A stretch of DNA of 64,000 nucleotides from positions 341,006 through 405,005 of the forward strand of contig NZ_FOKP01000003.1 in assembly GCF_900112185.1 (NCBI RefSeq), in the 5' to 3' direction. Position 1 is the stretch's first letter. Each line of letters begins with the position of its first letter. The notes beneath the pieces were generated by a model that searched no databases, had not been told where the DNA came from, and saw only the letters and a program-made list of their open reading frames with translations. Of this stretch, positions 25,560-33,751 are shown one piece after another. Origin of the DNA: Allobosea sp. CRIB-10. Its GTDB lineage: Bacteria > Pseudomonadota > Alphaproteobacteria > Rhizobiales > Beijerinckiaceae. The translations under genes and the position numbers were made by a program.

Positions 25560-26191
25560 CCGACGTCACCGGCGGGCGGGCGGCGGTCGAGGGACCCGAC
25601 GGCAGATATCGCTGCATCTGGCCGGGGAGCGACCCGCTCTATCTGGCCTATCACGACACCGAGTGGGGCGTGCCGGAATATGATTCCCGCGCGCTTTGGG
25701 AAAAGCTGATGCTCGACGGCTTCCAGGCCGGCCTGTCCTGGATCACCATCCTGCGCAAGCGCGACGCCTTCCGCGCCGGCTTTGCCGGCTTCGAGCCTGA
25801 AGTCGTCGCCCGTTTTAGCGAAGCCGATGTCCAGCGCCTGCTGGCCGATGCCGGGATCGTGCGCCACCGCGGCAAGATCGAGGGCACAATCCGCAATGCG
25901 CAGGCCTATCTCAGGCTGAGCGAAAAGGGCCCCTTCGCCGACTTCCTCTGGAAGCATCTCGACGGACGCGTAATCCAGAACGCCTTCCGCACCCATGAGC
26001 AGGTTCCGGCCGAGACCGCCGTCTCCAAGGCGATTTCCAAGGAACTCAAGGCCGCCGGCTTCACCTTCTGCGGCCCGACCATCGTCTACGCGGTGATGCA
26101 GGCTTGCGGCATGGTCAACGACCACCTCACCGGCTGCTTCCGCTGGCAGGAATGCGCGGCGCTCGCCCGCGACACGCGCCCCGCCGCCTGA
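25556..26191 (+). CDS. tag: DNA-3-methyladenine glycosylase I
   Basis: Tag removes 3-methyladenine from alkylated DNA as the first step of base-excision repair. Zinc ligands can be assigned to C20, H33, H190 and C194 (RCIW, AYHDTEWG, NDHLTGC), and the core FEVLTLEGFQAGLSW-like block appears as MLDGFQAGLSWITILRKR. At 211 residues it is slightly longer than the E. coli enzyme (187), with the extension at the N-terminus. It is coupled to ygfZ upstream and to an HD-domain gene downstream through an overlapping stop/start. Confidence 0.95.
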   Translation: MTDVTGGRAAVEGPDGRYRCIWPGSDPLYLAYHDTEWGVPEYDSRALWEKLMLDGFQAGLSWITILRKRDAFRAGFAGFEPEVVARFSEADVQRLLADAGIVRHRGKIEGTIRNAQAYLRLSEKGPFADFLWKHLDGRVIQNAFRTHEQVPAETAVSKAISKELKAAGFTFCGPTIVYAVMQACGMVNDHLTGCFRWQECAALARDTRPAA

Positions 26192-26790
26192 TGGTGAAGC
26201 CGCCTGTCCCGCCGCGCGCCTGGCAGCGCATGCTGTCGGGCCGGCGGCTCGACCTGCTCGATCCCTCGCCGCTCGATGTCGAGATCGAGGACATCGCCCA
26301 TGGCCTCGCCCGCGTCGCCCGCTGGAACGGCCAGACCCGCGGCGCGCATTCCTTCTCGGTCGCGCAGCACAGCCTCCTGGTCGAGGCGATCGCCGGGCAT
26401 CTCAACCCGGAGTGGCCGCGCGACTGGCGGCTGATGGCGCTCCTGCACGATGCACCGGAATACGTCATCGGCGACATGATCTCGCCGTTCAAGGCGGTGA
26501 TGGGCGATGCCTATAAGGGCGTCGAGCTGCGCCTGCTGGCGGCGATCCATCTGCGCTTTTCTCTGCCGGCGACGACCCCGGCCATCGTCAAGCGCAAGAC
26601 CAAGGACGCCGACAAGATCTCGGCCTTCCTCGAAGCGACCGAGCTCGCCGGCTTCGAGCGCGAGGAAGCCCTGCGCTTCTTCGGCCGCCCGCAGGCCTTG
26701 CCGCGCGAGGTGCTGGCGCTGATCGAGCCGCAGGCGACGGAGGAGGCGCAGGGCGCGTTCCTGAAGCGGTTTACGGAGTTAGCAGGATAG
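26191..26790 (+). CDS. HD domain hydrolase (YfbR-like phosphohydrolase)
   Basis: The protein has 199 residues and an HD-type metal site: HSFSVAQHS, then LLHDAPEYVIGDM, the H...HD...D arrangement of nucleotide phosphohydrolases such as the 5'-deoxynucleotidase YfbR. Conserved KRKTKDADKISAFLEATELAGF supplies the last Asp. The start at 26191 overlaps the tag stop (TGATG). A longer in-frame start at 26104 would overlap the end of tag. Its exact nucleotide substrate is unknown. Confidence 0.88.
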   Translation: MVKPPVPPRAWQRMLSGRRLDLLDPSPLDVEIEDIAHGLARVARWNGQTRGAHSFSVAQHSLLVEAIAGHLNPEWPRDWRLMALLHDAPEYVIGDMISPFKAVMGDAYKGVELRLLAAIHLRFSLPATTPAIVKRKTKDADKISAFLEATELAGFEREEALRFFGRPQALPREVLALIEPQATEEAQGAFLKRFTELAG

Positions 26791-26800
26791 GCGCGGGATC

Positions 26801-26937
26801 CCCTCTCCTGGAAGGAGAGGGGTAGGGGTGAGGTGTTCGGAGCGGAAACGTTAGCCTGAACCCGACCGCGCGGTCAGGCCCCGCGGAACTGGTCACAGGG
26901 CGTACACCTCACCCTGCCCTCTCCTTCCAGGAGAGGG
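26801..26937. repeat. Intergenic palindromic element, family C
   Basis: Left arm ccctctcctggaaggagagg plus taggggtgaggtgt is repeated inverted as acacctcaccctg plus ccctctccttccaggagaggg. The arms span about 35 bases each around a 66-base centre. The left arm itself can also fold. It fills the gap between two convergent genes. Confidence 0.8.
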
Positions 26938-26974
26938 TTCCCCGCGCTTGCATCGTCGGCCGGTACGCTAGGCC

Positions 26975-27262
26975 TCAATAACAAGAAACAAATTCCCGAT
27001 AGACCCAGCCCACCACATGGTTGCGCCCGCGCGGGCTGATCAGCGCCCAGGCCCGGCCGCGCTCGTCGGACGAGGTGTTGATCACGCGGATGCCGGCGCC
27101 GTTGCTGACGCGGCCGATGATCTCGCCGTTCGGCGTCTCGCGGATGTTGAGCGGCGTGCCCGTGGGATCGGTGACGGCGCAGCGGTTCTGGGCGAAGGCC
27201 GGCGCGGCCATGAAGCCGCTGGCGAGCGCGGCGGTGAGCAAGCCGAGGCGGATGGCGGTCAT
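26975..27262 (-). CDS. Secreted SH3 domain protein
   Basis: This small exported protein (95 residues) has a signal peptide ending APAFAQ, followed by one bacterial SH3-like domain with the typical LNIRETPNGEIIGRVSNGAGI and WALISP...VGWVYREFVSCY. Two cysteines (NRCAV and VSCY) probably form a disulfide in the periplasm. Such proteins may bind peptidoglycan or other proteins. The gene is divergent from aceB and is not part of an operon. Confidence 0.85.
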   Translation of the reverse strand: MTAIRLGLLTAALASGFMAAPAFAQNRCAVTDPTGTPLNIRETPNGEIIGRVSNGAGIRVINTSSDERGRAWALISPRGRNHVVGWVYREFVSCY

Positions 27263-27347
27263 GAACTGGTCCCCTGATCGTCAACCGGCACGCCCCGCGC
27301 CGTGACACGCACTGCAATGGCGCGCTCAGGACCGCTTTCGCCGACGA

Positions 27348-27413
27348 GATCAGATTATTTCTATTTTGGATCAGATCATCTGACATTCTCTGCCATTCAC
27401 GACATAATCAGAT
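27348..27413. promoter_or_regulatory. Three ATCAGAT repeats upstream of malate synthase
   Basis: ATCAGAT occurs at 27349-27355, 27370-27376 and 27407-27413. The second copy is part of the exact palindrome TCAGAT-C-ATCTGA (27371-27383). The first two are 21 bases apart, two DNA turns. They lie between aceB and the divergent SH3 gene and could bind a regulator of the glyoxylate shunt. Confidence 0.45.
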
Positions 27414-27457
27414 CCCTGCATACTGCGTTCACCTGATGTAGGTGAGAGACAAGAACC

Positions 27458-29065
27458 ATGACCGTTCCGACCAGCCTGAACCTTCCTGCCGGCGTCGTCG
27501 TCAAGGGCGCGCTCGCCGAGCGCTATGACGAGATCCTGAGCCATGACGCGCTCGCCTTCGTCGCAGGACTGCAGCGCCGCTTCAACGAGACCCGCAAGCG
27601 CCTGCTCGCCGTCCGCAAGGAGCGTCAAAAGCGCTTCGACGCCGGCGAGACCCCGGATTTCCTCGCTGAAACCAAGCATATCCGCGAAGGCGACTGGAAG
27701 GTGGCGCCGATCCCGGCCGACCTGCTCGACCGCCGCGTCGAGATCACCGGCCCGGTCGACCGCAAGATGATCGTCAACGCGCTGAACTCCGGCGCCAAGG
27801 TCTTCATGGCCGACTTCGAGGACGCCTCCTCGCCGGTCTGGGCCAATATGGTCGAAGGCCAGATCAATCTGAAAGACCGCTGGGCCGGCAAGATCGACTT
27901 CACCGATGCGACCTCGGGCAAGGCGTACGCGCTCAAGGACAAGCCGGCGGTGCTGATCATCCGCCCGCGCGGCTGGCACCTGCCGGAGCGGCATATCGAG
28001 ATCGACGGCGAGGTCGCCTCGGGCTCGCTGGTCGATTTCGGCCTCTATCTCTTCCACAACGCCAAGGCGGCGCTGGCGCAGGGTTCGGGCCCGTATTTCT
28101 ATTTGCCCAAGCTCGAGAGCCACCTGGAAGCGCGCCTCTGGAACGACGTCTTCGTCGCCGCCCAGAACGCGCTCGGCCTCAAGACCGGCACGATCAAGGC
28201 GACCGTGCTGATCGAGACCCTGCCGGCCGCCTTCGAGATGGACGAAATCCTCTACGAATTGCGCGACCACATGGCCGGCCTCAATTGCGGCCGCTGGGAC
28301 TACATCTTCTCCTTCATCAAGAAGCTCGCCCGCAACAAGGCCTTCGTCCTGCCCGACCGCTCGCAGGTGGTGATGACCAAGGCTTTCCTGCGCGCCTATT
28401 CGCTGCTGTTGATCAAGACCTGCCATCGCCGCGGCGCCTTCGCCATGGGCGGCATGGCGGCGCAGATCCCGGTCAAGAACAATCCCGAGGCCAATGCCGC
28501 CGCCTTCGCCAAGGTCAAGGCCGACAAGGAGCGCGAGGCCGGCGACGGCCATGACGGCACCTGGGTCGCCCATCCCGACCTCGTTCCTGTCGCGATGGAG
28601 GTGTTCGACCGGCTGATGCCGCAGGCGAACCAGCTCGACAAGGCGCGCGAGGACGTCTCGGTGAGCCGCGAGAACCTGCTCGAAGTGCACGAAGGCACCC
28701 GCTCGGAAGCCGGCTTCCGCGAGAACATCCGCGTCGGCGTGCAGTATCTCGAAGCCTGGCTGCGCGGCCGCGGCGCGGTGCCGATCTACAACATGATGGA
28801 GGATGCCGCGACCGCCGAGATCAGCCGCGCCCAGATCTGGCAGTTCGTGCAATACGGCGTCGAGGTCGATGGCGGCACCAAGGTCGATGCCGACCTCTTC
28901 AAGCGCTGCCTCGCCGAAGAGATGCTCGTCGTGAAGGGCGAGCTCGGCGCCGAAGCCTATGACAAGGGCCGCTTCCCCGAGGCGATCGACCTGTTCTCGA
29001 AGCTCTCGCTCGCGCCGGAGTTCGAGGAGTTCCTGACCGTGCCGGCTTACGGGAAGCTGGGCTGA
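27458..29065 (+). CDS. aceB: Malate synthase A
   Basis: Malate synthase condenses glyoxylate with acetyl-CoA in the glyoxylate bypass. At 535 residues it is an A-type enzyme, not the longer G form. Family segments visible are MADFEDASSPVWANMVEGQINL, IRPRGWHL, the metal-binding TVLIETLPAAFEMDEILYELRDHMAGLNCGRWDYIFS, and FAMGGMAAQIPVKN. A perfect 14-bp hairpin follows the stop and should end transcription. The isocitrate lyase partner is not in this window. Confidence 0.97.
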   Translation: MTVPTSLNLPAGVVVKGALAERYDEILSHDALAFVAGLQRRFNETRKRLLAVRKERQKRFDAGETPDFLAETKHIREGDWKVAPIPADLLDRRVEITGPVDRKMIVNALNSGAKVFMADFEDASSPVWANMVEGQINLKDRWAGKIDFTDATSGKAYALKDKPAVLIIRPRGWHLPERHIEIDGEVASGSLVDFGLYLFHNAKAALAQGSGPYFYLPKLESHLEARLWNDVFVAAQNALGLKTGTIKATVLIETLPAAFEMDEILYELRDHMAGLNCGRWDYIFSFIKKLARNKAFVLPDRSQVVMTKAFLRAYSLLLIKTCHRRGAFAMGGMAAQIPVKNNPEANAAAFAKVKADKEREAGDGHDGTWVAHPDLVPVAMEVFDRLMPQANQLDKAREDVSVSRENLLEVHEGTRSEAGFRENIRVGVQYLEAWLRGRGAVPIYNMMEDAATAEISRAQIWQFVQYGVEVDGGTKVDADLFKRCLAEEMLVVKGELGAEAYDKGRFPEAIDLFSKLSLAPEFEEFLTVPAYGKLG

Positions 29066-29072
29066 GAGGCGC

Positions 29073-29102
29073 GAGCAGGCGCGGCTCAAGCCGCGCCTGC
29101 TC
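29073..29102. terminator. Terminator hairpin after aceB
   Basis: GAGCAGGCGCGGCT and AGCCGCGCCTGCTC form an exact 14-base stem around a 2-base loop, followed by attctaat. The run of T is weak, but the stem is very stable. It lies between the convergent aceB and nuclease-STAND genes and could serve both. Confidence 0.75.
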
Positions 29103-29165
29103 ATTCTAATACGACCGCTGGGTTTAAGTTCGCTTGATCCAGCCCAGAACAGAACTCAGGCGAAG

Positions 29166-31490
29166 TTAATCATTGCCGCGAGGTAGACTGTCGAAAAGGT
29201 CGCGTACATCGGTCTCTTCAACGCGCTGTTCGTATCTCTGCTCTCTATAGTAATCCATTTGCTCATCAGCACGCGCCTCCTCATGCTCTTCGAACTCGTC
29301 CCACTCCGTTTGGATGGCATCGAGGCGACCTTCGAGATTGACCGGCAGAGCCTGTTGTAGCTGCTCCAGTTGGTCCTTGAATTGGTGATATTCAGATGAC
29401 GAGCGAAGCTCGCCTAGGCGATCCGAAAAGCCGAATGTCAACCAATATTCTAGACCCTCGCAAATCGCTGCCTTCTCATTTTGCGTACCGTTCTCAAATA
29501 GCGTCAGCATGGCCAGTGCTTCTTCGGGCGCAATGCGGGTTCGCGCGATTCTCAGTAGTTCAATCCGCAACGGCTCCGTGAATTGGTCGATTCCGATATA
29601 GACGGGCCAAGGCATGTCACGGACTGCTTCGATAACGCGCACGCCATCCTCGAACTCGGCCTCGTCAAAAGCTCGCCATTCGTCAAGCAACGCCTCCAGC
29701 GCAGATCCCACGATAGCAAAAATCTCCTCAGCTTGAACGCTTTGTGCGATCTGAATGAGAAAGAGGACGCGCCGCTCAAGGCTTGGCGCGAGATGGACAA
29801 CAGCGCCCTTAACCACAAGACGGCGAGGTGTAGCCATTAGCCGCTGAAAGCTATCCCGCAGCACAGCGGGCGCCGCTGCAATGGCCGCACGCAGTTTAGT
29901 CCCGTCGGCAGCCGTGGCCAAAGCCCAGCAGTGCTCAATCTGCGCGACACTCACTGCGCCTCGGATAACGTCAACCCCGTTTTCGGGCTCAGAGCGAAGC
30001 ACTGCGTTCATCAAGTCAATGACTGACGGGTCCAAAAACTCCACCACATCACGACGCAGATTGATAAAAGTGCCAGTGAGGCTACGGAGTCCTGCCTCAA
30101 AATCGCCAGGAGCGAGGGGAAAGCGATAGGTTTCGCCTCTGGCAGAGTGCAGCTTCTTGAAAGCTTCATGCAAGCGGGAAAGAGTAGCTTGCCCGCTTAA
30201 CGAATGAAGGGAAAGCAGCAAGCTCCGCTCGCTATCCCCGATCTGCCTATCATAGGCATGGCGCCAGATATCAGAAGGGTCAGAAAGCAAACTCCGAACA
30301 AAAGATCGGAAATCCTGCACGCTCACTCGTTTGATTCGCTTGAAATCAGAAAGCCACTCTACCAGCCTAGGTGAAAATTTCTGATGCCTGACGATCTCAA
30401 GATAAAACTCCTCTCGCAACAGCTCCTTTTGATATGGCTTAGGTAAATCACCAAAGAATAAGTGGTTGTAGAGAATTCGGGCCCGTTTGCGCTCGTCGAG
30501 AGCCGTTAACGAAATAGTCAACTTGTGGCTATCGACCATGGCGTGCCGCAGCCGCTCCGAGCCAGACAGCGCTTGCGCAAATAGATGCTCGCGCGTGGTG
30601 AGAACCAATCTAGTCTGAGGATTGCCGCGTACAAACTCTATGAAATCGACAATAGCGCGATCCTCATTGCGCGCCAGCGGCATCCCACCTTCCCTTAAAA
30701 AAGTTGCTCCAAGGAAATCATCATAGTAGAAAATCGCCTTCTCATCTCCGAAATATAACTTACGTGCCTCATCAAAGCCATTACGAGCAATTATTGCTTT
30801 ATAATCGTGGCGTAAATGTTCAAAGAGTAAGATATCTGCCAAAGTACTCTTACCTACACCGGGCGGACCGGAGATAATTACAATTCGCTCGGAAGCAAGA
30901 TTTTGATGAGCTATAGGATATACATTGCTACGAACAAAACGCTGTATTTTTCTTCGGATACGATTTACTTCTAATTCACTCTGCGTCACTTCTGCATTGT
31001 AAAGTACTTTTTGTAGAACAGCAACACTGGAAAGCCATAACTTAAAATGCTGCCGTTCTACCTTGGGGTATTGACCTAAAAGATTATTTAAATCATCACG
31101 CCCAAGCAGGTTGGCAGTTGTCAAAATCGGCCCGAATAAGTTGACGATCTTCTCCTTCTGCGTGAGCGAGAGATCGACCGAGGTTGAGAGTATATAGCGA
31201 CTAACTGGAAGGGTTAGGTTCGGAAGCTTAAGCGCCTCCTCTTTCAGGTCACGGAAGAGCGCATCATACCCGGATCGCGCATAGTGCTTGCACTGCACCA
31301 CACTTTGGTCGCGACCATGCGCGCGCCGGAAATCGACACCGCCATCTCGCCCGGTTTTGAAACTCTCAAAATCGACGCCATCGCGGGCTTGAAGGACGTC
31401 TCTGGTGAGGTCCTCGAAATCGGCAGGCGACAATGTATGGAAATCATAATCTGGCAAGTTGTATCCCACTGAAACCGAACAACACTGCAT
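29166..31490 (-). CDS. Mrr-like nuclease fused to STAND NTPase (nSTAND3-type), probable phage defence protein
   Basis: The 774-residue protein has three parts. Residues 15-140 are a restriction-endonuclease-like domain: LSPADFEDLTRDVL, then GRDGGVDF with D53 and QCK (Q66, K68), the PD-(D/E)xK pattern of Mrr nucleases. Residues 180-440 are a STAND-type NTPase with GPPGVGKST (208-216), Walker B IFYYDD (257-258) and LVLTTREHLF. The remaining 330 residues are helical and acidic at the end, a likely sensor region. This is the plan of nuclease-STAND immune proteins such as Avs. Base composition is much poorer in GC than in both neighbours, especially at 30700-31100, which indicates transfer. I chose ATG 31490; no clear ribosome site is visible, and GTG 31469 is possible. 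Confidence 0.85.
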   Translation of the reverse strand: MQCCSVSVGYNLPDYDFHTLSPADFEDLTRDVLQARDGVDFESFKTGRDGGVDFRRAHGRDQSVVQCKHYARSGYDALFRDLKEEALKLPNLTLPVSRYILSTSVDLSLTQKEKIVNLFGPILTTANLLGRDDLNNLLGQYPKVERQHFKLWLSSVAVLQKVLYNAEVTQSELEVNRIRRKIQRFVRSNVYPIAHQNLASERIVIISGPPGVGKSTLADILLFEHLRHDYKAIIARNGFDEARKLYFGDEKAIFYYDDFLGATFLREGGMPLARNEDRAIVDFIEFVRGNPQTRLVLTTREHLFAQALSGSERLRHAMVDSHKLTISLTALDERKRARILYNHLFFGDLPKPYQKELLREEFYLEIVRHQKFSPRLVEWLSDFKRIKRVSVQDFRSFVRSLLSDPSDIWRHAYDRQIGDSERSLLLSLHSLSGQATLSRLHEAFKKLHSARGETYRFPLAPGDFEAGLRSLTGTFINLRRDVVEFLDPSVIDLMNAVLRSEPENGVDVIRGAVSVAQIEHCWALATAADGTKLRAAIAAAPAVLRDSFQRLMATPRRLVVKGAVVHLAPSLERRVLFLIQIAQSVQAEEIFAIVGSALEALLDEWRAFDEAEFEDGVRVIEAVRDMPWPVYIGIDQFTEPLRIELLRIARTRIAPEEALAMLTLFENGTQNEKAAICEGLEYWLTFGFSDRLGELRSSSEYHQFKDQLEQLQQALPVNLEGRLDAIQTEWDEFEEHEEARADEQMDYYREQRYEQRVEETDVRDLFDSLPRGND

Positions 31491-31843
31491 TTGCAGAATA
31501 ATTAATATCGAGGCCGACGAAAGGACAAGGCCGCTAAATCTGAAAGCAAATATCCTGATGTAAAAGTGATCCCGCCCTCCCGACCTCCCGTATGATGCCG
31601 CGCATCCCATCCCCAAGGGGCGGCCGACCGGAGGCATGTCGTTTGGCGTGACATTCCGCTTGACGATGAATGCCGGCGCCGACAGTGTCCCGGGGCATGC
31701 TCAGGAACCCGACCCTTTGCGACCGACGCCGACGCCGCTTCACCCGAGCGGCGGCTTCTTGGCTGCGCGTCGATCACCGTCCTTCCGTGTGAAGGCCTCA
31801 CCATAGGCCCCACCCGCCGGAGCGACCCCGGCCCGCATTCCTG
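31491..31843. other. Gene-free stretch upstream of argC
   Basis: About 350 bases lie between the low-GC nuclease-STAND gene and the hairpin before argC. Short open frames on both strands have no recognisable product. Composition changes from AT-rich (31480-31560) to GC-rich, marking the edge of the acquired gene. Promoters of both divergent genes must lie here, but I cannot place them. Confidence 0.5.
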
Positions 31844-31879
31844 AACCTCCGCAGCCCTCGGCTCCGGGGGTTTTTCTTT
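31844..31879 (+). terminator. Terminator-like hairpin in the argC leader
   Basis: AACCTCCGC pairs with CCGGGGGTT (one G-U pair), with an inner AGCC/GGCT stem, and is followed by TTTTTCTTTG. This is the form of an intrinsic terminator. It ends only 25 bases before the argC ATG, so it could be an attenuator or the end of a short upstream transcript. Confidence 0.6.
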
Positions 31880-31904
31880 GCCCGAACCCCAAGAGGACAC
31901 CACC

Positions 31905-32879
31905 ATGAGCATTCGCGTCGGCATTGTCGGCATCAGCGGTTTTGGCGGCGGCGAGGCGCTGCGCCTGATTGCGAGCCACCCGTCATTCGAGCTGGTCTAC
32001 GCCGCCGGCGAGAGCAGCGCCGGCGGCCGCCTGGTCGACCGTTTCCCCGGTGTGCCGGCCAGGCTGGCCGGGCTGGTGATCGAGAAATGGGACCCGGCAA
32101 CCCTGCCGAAGCTCGACCTGCTGTTCGCCTCGCTGCCCACGGGCGCCTCGGCCGAGGCGCTGGCGCGCGTCCCCAAAGACGTGAAGATCGTCGATATCGG
32201 CGGCGACCACCGCTATGTCGACGGCTGGGCCTATGGCCTAGCCGATATCTGGCCTGCCGAGATCGAAGGGCAGACCCGCGTCGCCAACCCCGGCTGCTTT
32301 CCCGCTGCGACACTGACCGCGCTGGCGCCGCTGCTGGCGGACAAGCTGATTGAGCCCGGGAATATCGTCATCGACGTCAAGACCGGCATCTCCGGCGCCG
32401 GCCGGGGCGGCGACAGCAAGTTCGGCTACGCCGAGAGCAATGAGAACCTGGTGCCCTACGGCCTGCTCAGGCACACCCACATGCCCGAGATCGCCAGCAC
32501 GATCGAGCGGCTGAGCGGCGGCAGTGCGGCCGGGCTGGTGTTCACGCCGCATCTGGTACCGATGACCCGCGGCATCCTCGCCACGATCTACTGCCGCGGC
32601 CACGCCACCACGGACCAATGCCTGGACGCAGCGCGGCGCTTCTATGCCGGGCGCTCCTTCGTGCGCGTGACCGACAAGCCGCCGCAGACCAAATGGGCGA
32701 CTGGCTCGAACCTCGCCTTCGTCAGCTATGCGGCCGATCCGGAGCGCAATCTGGTGATCGCGCTGGGCGTCGTCGACAATCTCGGCAAGGGAGCGGCGGG
32801 CCAGGCGATGCAGAACGCGAACCTGATCTGCGGCCTGCCGGAAACCGCGGGATTGGACGGCGCACCTGTCTGGCCGTGA
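31905..32879 (+). CDS. argC: N-acetyl-gamma-glutamyl-phosphate reductase
   Basis: ArgC reduces N-acetylglutamyl phosphate to the semialdehyde in arginine synthesis. The 324-residue product has the cofactor motif VGISGFGGGEALRL, the catalytic cysteine in VANPGCFPAATL and the segment KTGISGAGRGGDSKFGYAE, followed by TPHLVPMTRGI. The start at 31905 has AAGAGGA upstream at good spacing. It is preceded by a terminator-like hairpin and followed by another hairpin, so it is probably transcribed alone. Confidence 0.97.
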   Translation: MSIRVGIVGISGFGGGEALRLIASHPSFELVYAAGESSAGGRLVDRFPGVPARLAGLVIEKWDPATLPKLDLLFASLPTGASAEALARVPKDVKIVDIGGDHRYVDGWAYGLADIWPAEIEGQTRVANPGCFPAATLTALAPLLADKLIEPGNIVIDVKTGISGAGRGGDSKFGYAESNENLVPYGLLRHTHMPEIASTIERLSGGSAAGLVFTPHLVPMTRGILATIYCRGHATTDQCLDAARRFYAGRSFVRVTDKPPQTKWATGSNLAFVSYAADPERNLVIALGVVDNLGKGAAGQAMQNANLICGLPETAGLDGAPVWP

Positions 32880-32884
32880 TCAAG

Positions 32885-32926
32885 GCGGACCTCCCGGCAG
32901 CTCATCAATCTGCTTCGGAGGTCCGC
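32885..32926 (+). terminator. Hairpin after argC
   Basis: GCGGACCTCC and GGAGGTCCGC form an exact 10-base stem around a 22-base loop, starting 6 bases after the argC stop. There is no T run, so its role as a terminator is uncertain. Confidence 0.4.
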
Positions 32927-32957
32927 TCATGCGCGCAAGCGGCGCCGGTGTCGCGGC

Positions 32958-33461
32958 TCAAAAGCCGTACATCGCGATCATGATCCCGAAGGCGAGGGCG
33001 AACAGGACGCCGGCCGTGGTCGGCGCCGTCACGATGAGGGCGGCGAGGGCCGGATGACGGTTCCGCCACGCCAGCACCGCGGCCGAGAGTGCGATAACGG
33101 GCAATGCGACGAAAGAGGCCGATGTGAGCCGCGCTTCGGCGTTGAGGTCGAGCCCGCTGCGAACGACGGATGGCAGCGTCTCGAGCCATCCCAGCATCCA
33201 GCACGCGGCCACGGCGAGCGTCGCGCCGCGCAGGTCGCGCCGGGCGGCAAGTACGAGGGCCACCGCGGCGGCAATGAGCTGGAACGCGCCCGACGCAGCA
33301 ACGATCCAGCGCTCGATCCCGGGATAGAGGTTCGGTGCCCCGAAGAACGGCAGCAGCAGCGAAGACAGACCGAAATAGGCGGCAAGCACGGCCGACAGGA
33401 TGAGAAGCGGCCGAGCCGCCTTGCCGAAGAACGAGCTGCCGCCGGATTCGACGTTCGCCAT
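32958..33461 (-). CDS. Small integral membrane protein, unknown function
   Basis: The product of 167 residues starting MANVESGGSSFF contains about five hydrophobic segments (LLILSAVLAAYFGLSSLLLPFF, ASGAFQLIAAAVALVLAA, LAVAACWMLGWL, ASFVALPVIALSAAVLAW, ALAALIVTAPTTAGVLFALAFG). There are no catalytic motifs. It resembles the general class of small uncharacterised membrane proteins. The reading frame is open upstream to 33797, but the added part is Arg-rich and unlike a real N-terminus. No operon partner is evident. Confidence 0.65.
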   Translation of the reverse strand: MANVESGGSSFFGKAARPLLILSAVLAAYFGLSSLLLPFFGAPNLYPGIERWIVAASGAFQLIAAAVALVLAARRDLRGATLAVAACWMLGWLETLPSVVRSGLDLNAEARLTSASFVALPVIALSAAVLAWRNRHPALAALIVTAPTTAGVLFALAFGIMIAMYGF

Positions 33462-33751
33462 CGCTGCCTCGCTCGGTCTCAAGCGCGCGGCACCTCCGCA
33501 AGCGCGCGGCTGGCGTGCCTTCGCCTGACCGCTTCCGTACGGTCCGTCTTCAGGTAACGGCCAACGTCTGCGCCTGCCAAGCTGCGCGAAGGGATGTGCG
33601 ACGTTCCTGGTCGAGGTTCTCTCGCGTTCACCCCGAATGGGCTGAGCTACTCCTGCAACGATACGTCCTTGCCCGGCGCAAGAATCCGCGCCCCGATCTT
33701 TGCAACCGCCATTGCGACGCCTATCTCGCTGCTTTCCATCGGAGCAAGACC

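Noticed and set aside
27371..29104. Long open frame (577 codons) antisense to malate synthase
   Set aside because: In this GC-rich genome, antisense frames of real genes stay open by codon bias. The translation is low-complexity and matches no family, while the + strand is an intact malate synthase.
31600..31843. Small RNA or leader peptide before argC
   Set aside because: A 57-codon frame starting at 31636 has no clustered Arg codons, and no known RNA family pattern could be recognised. Only the terminal hairpin is convincing.
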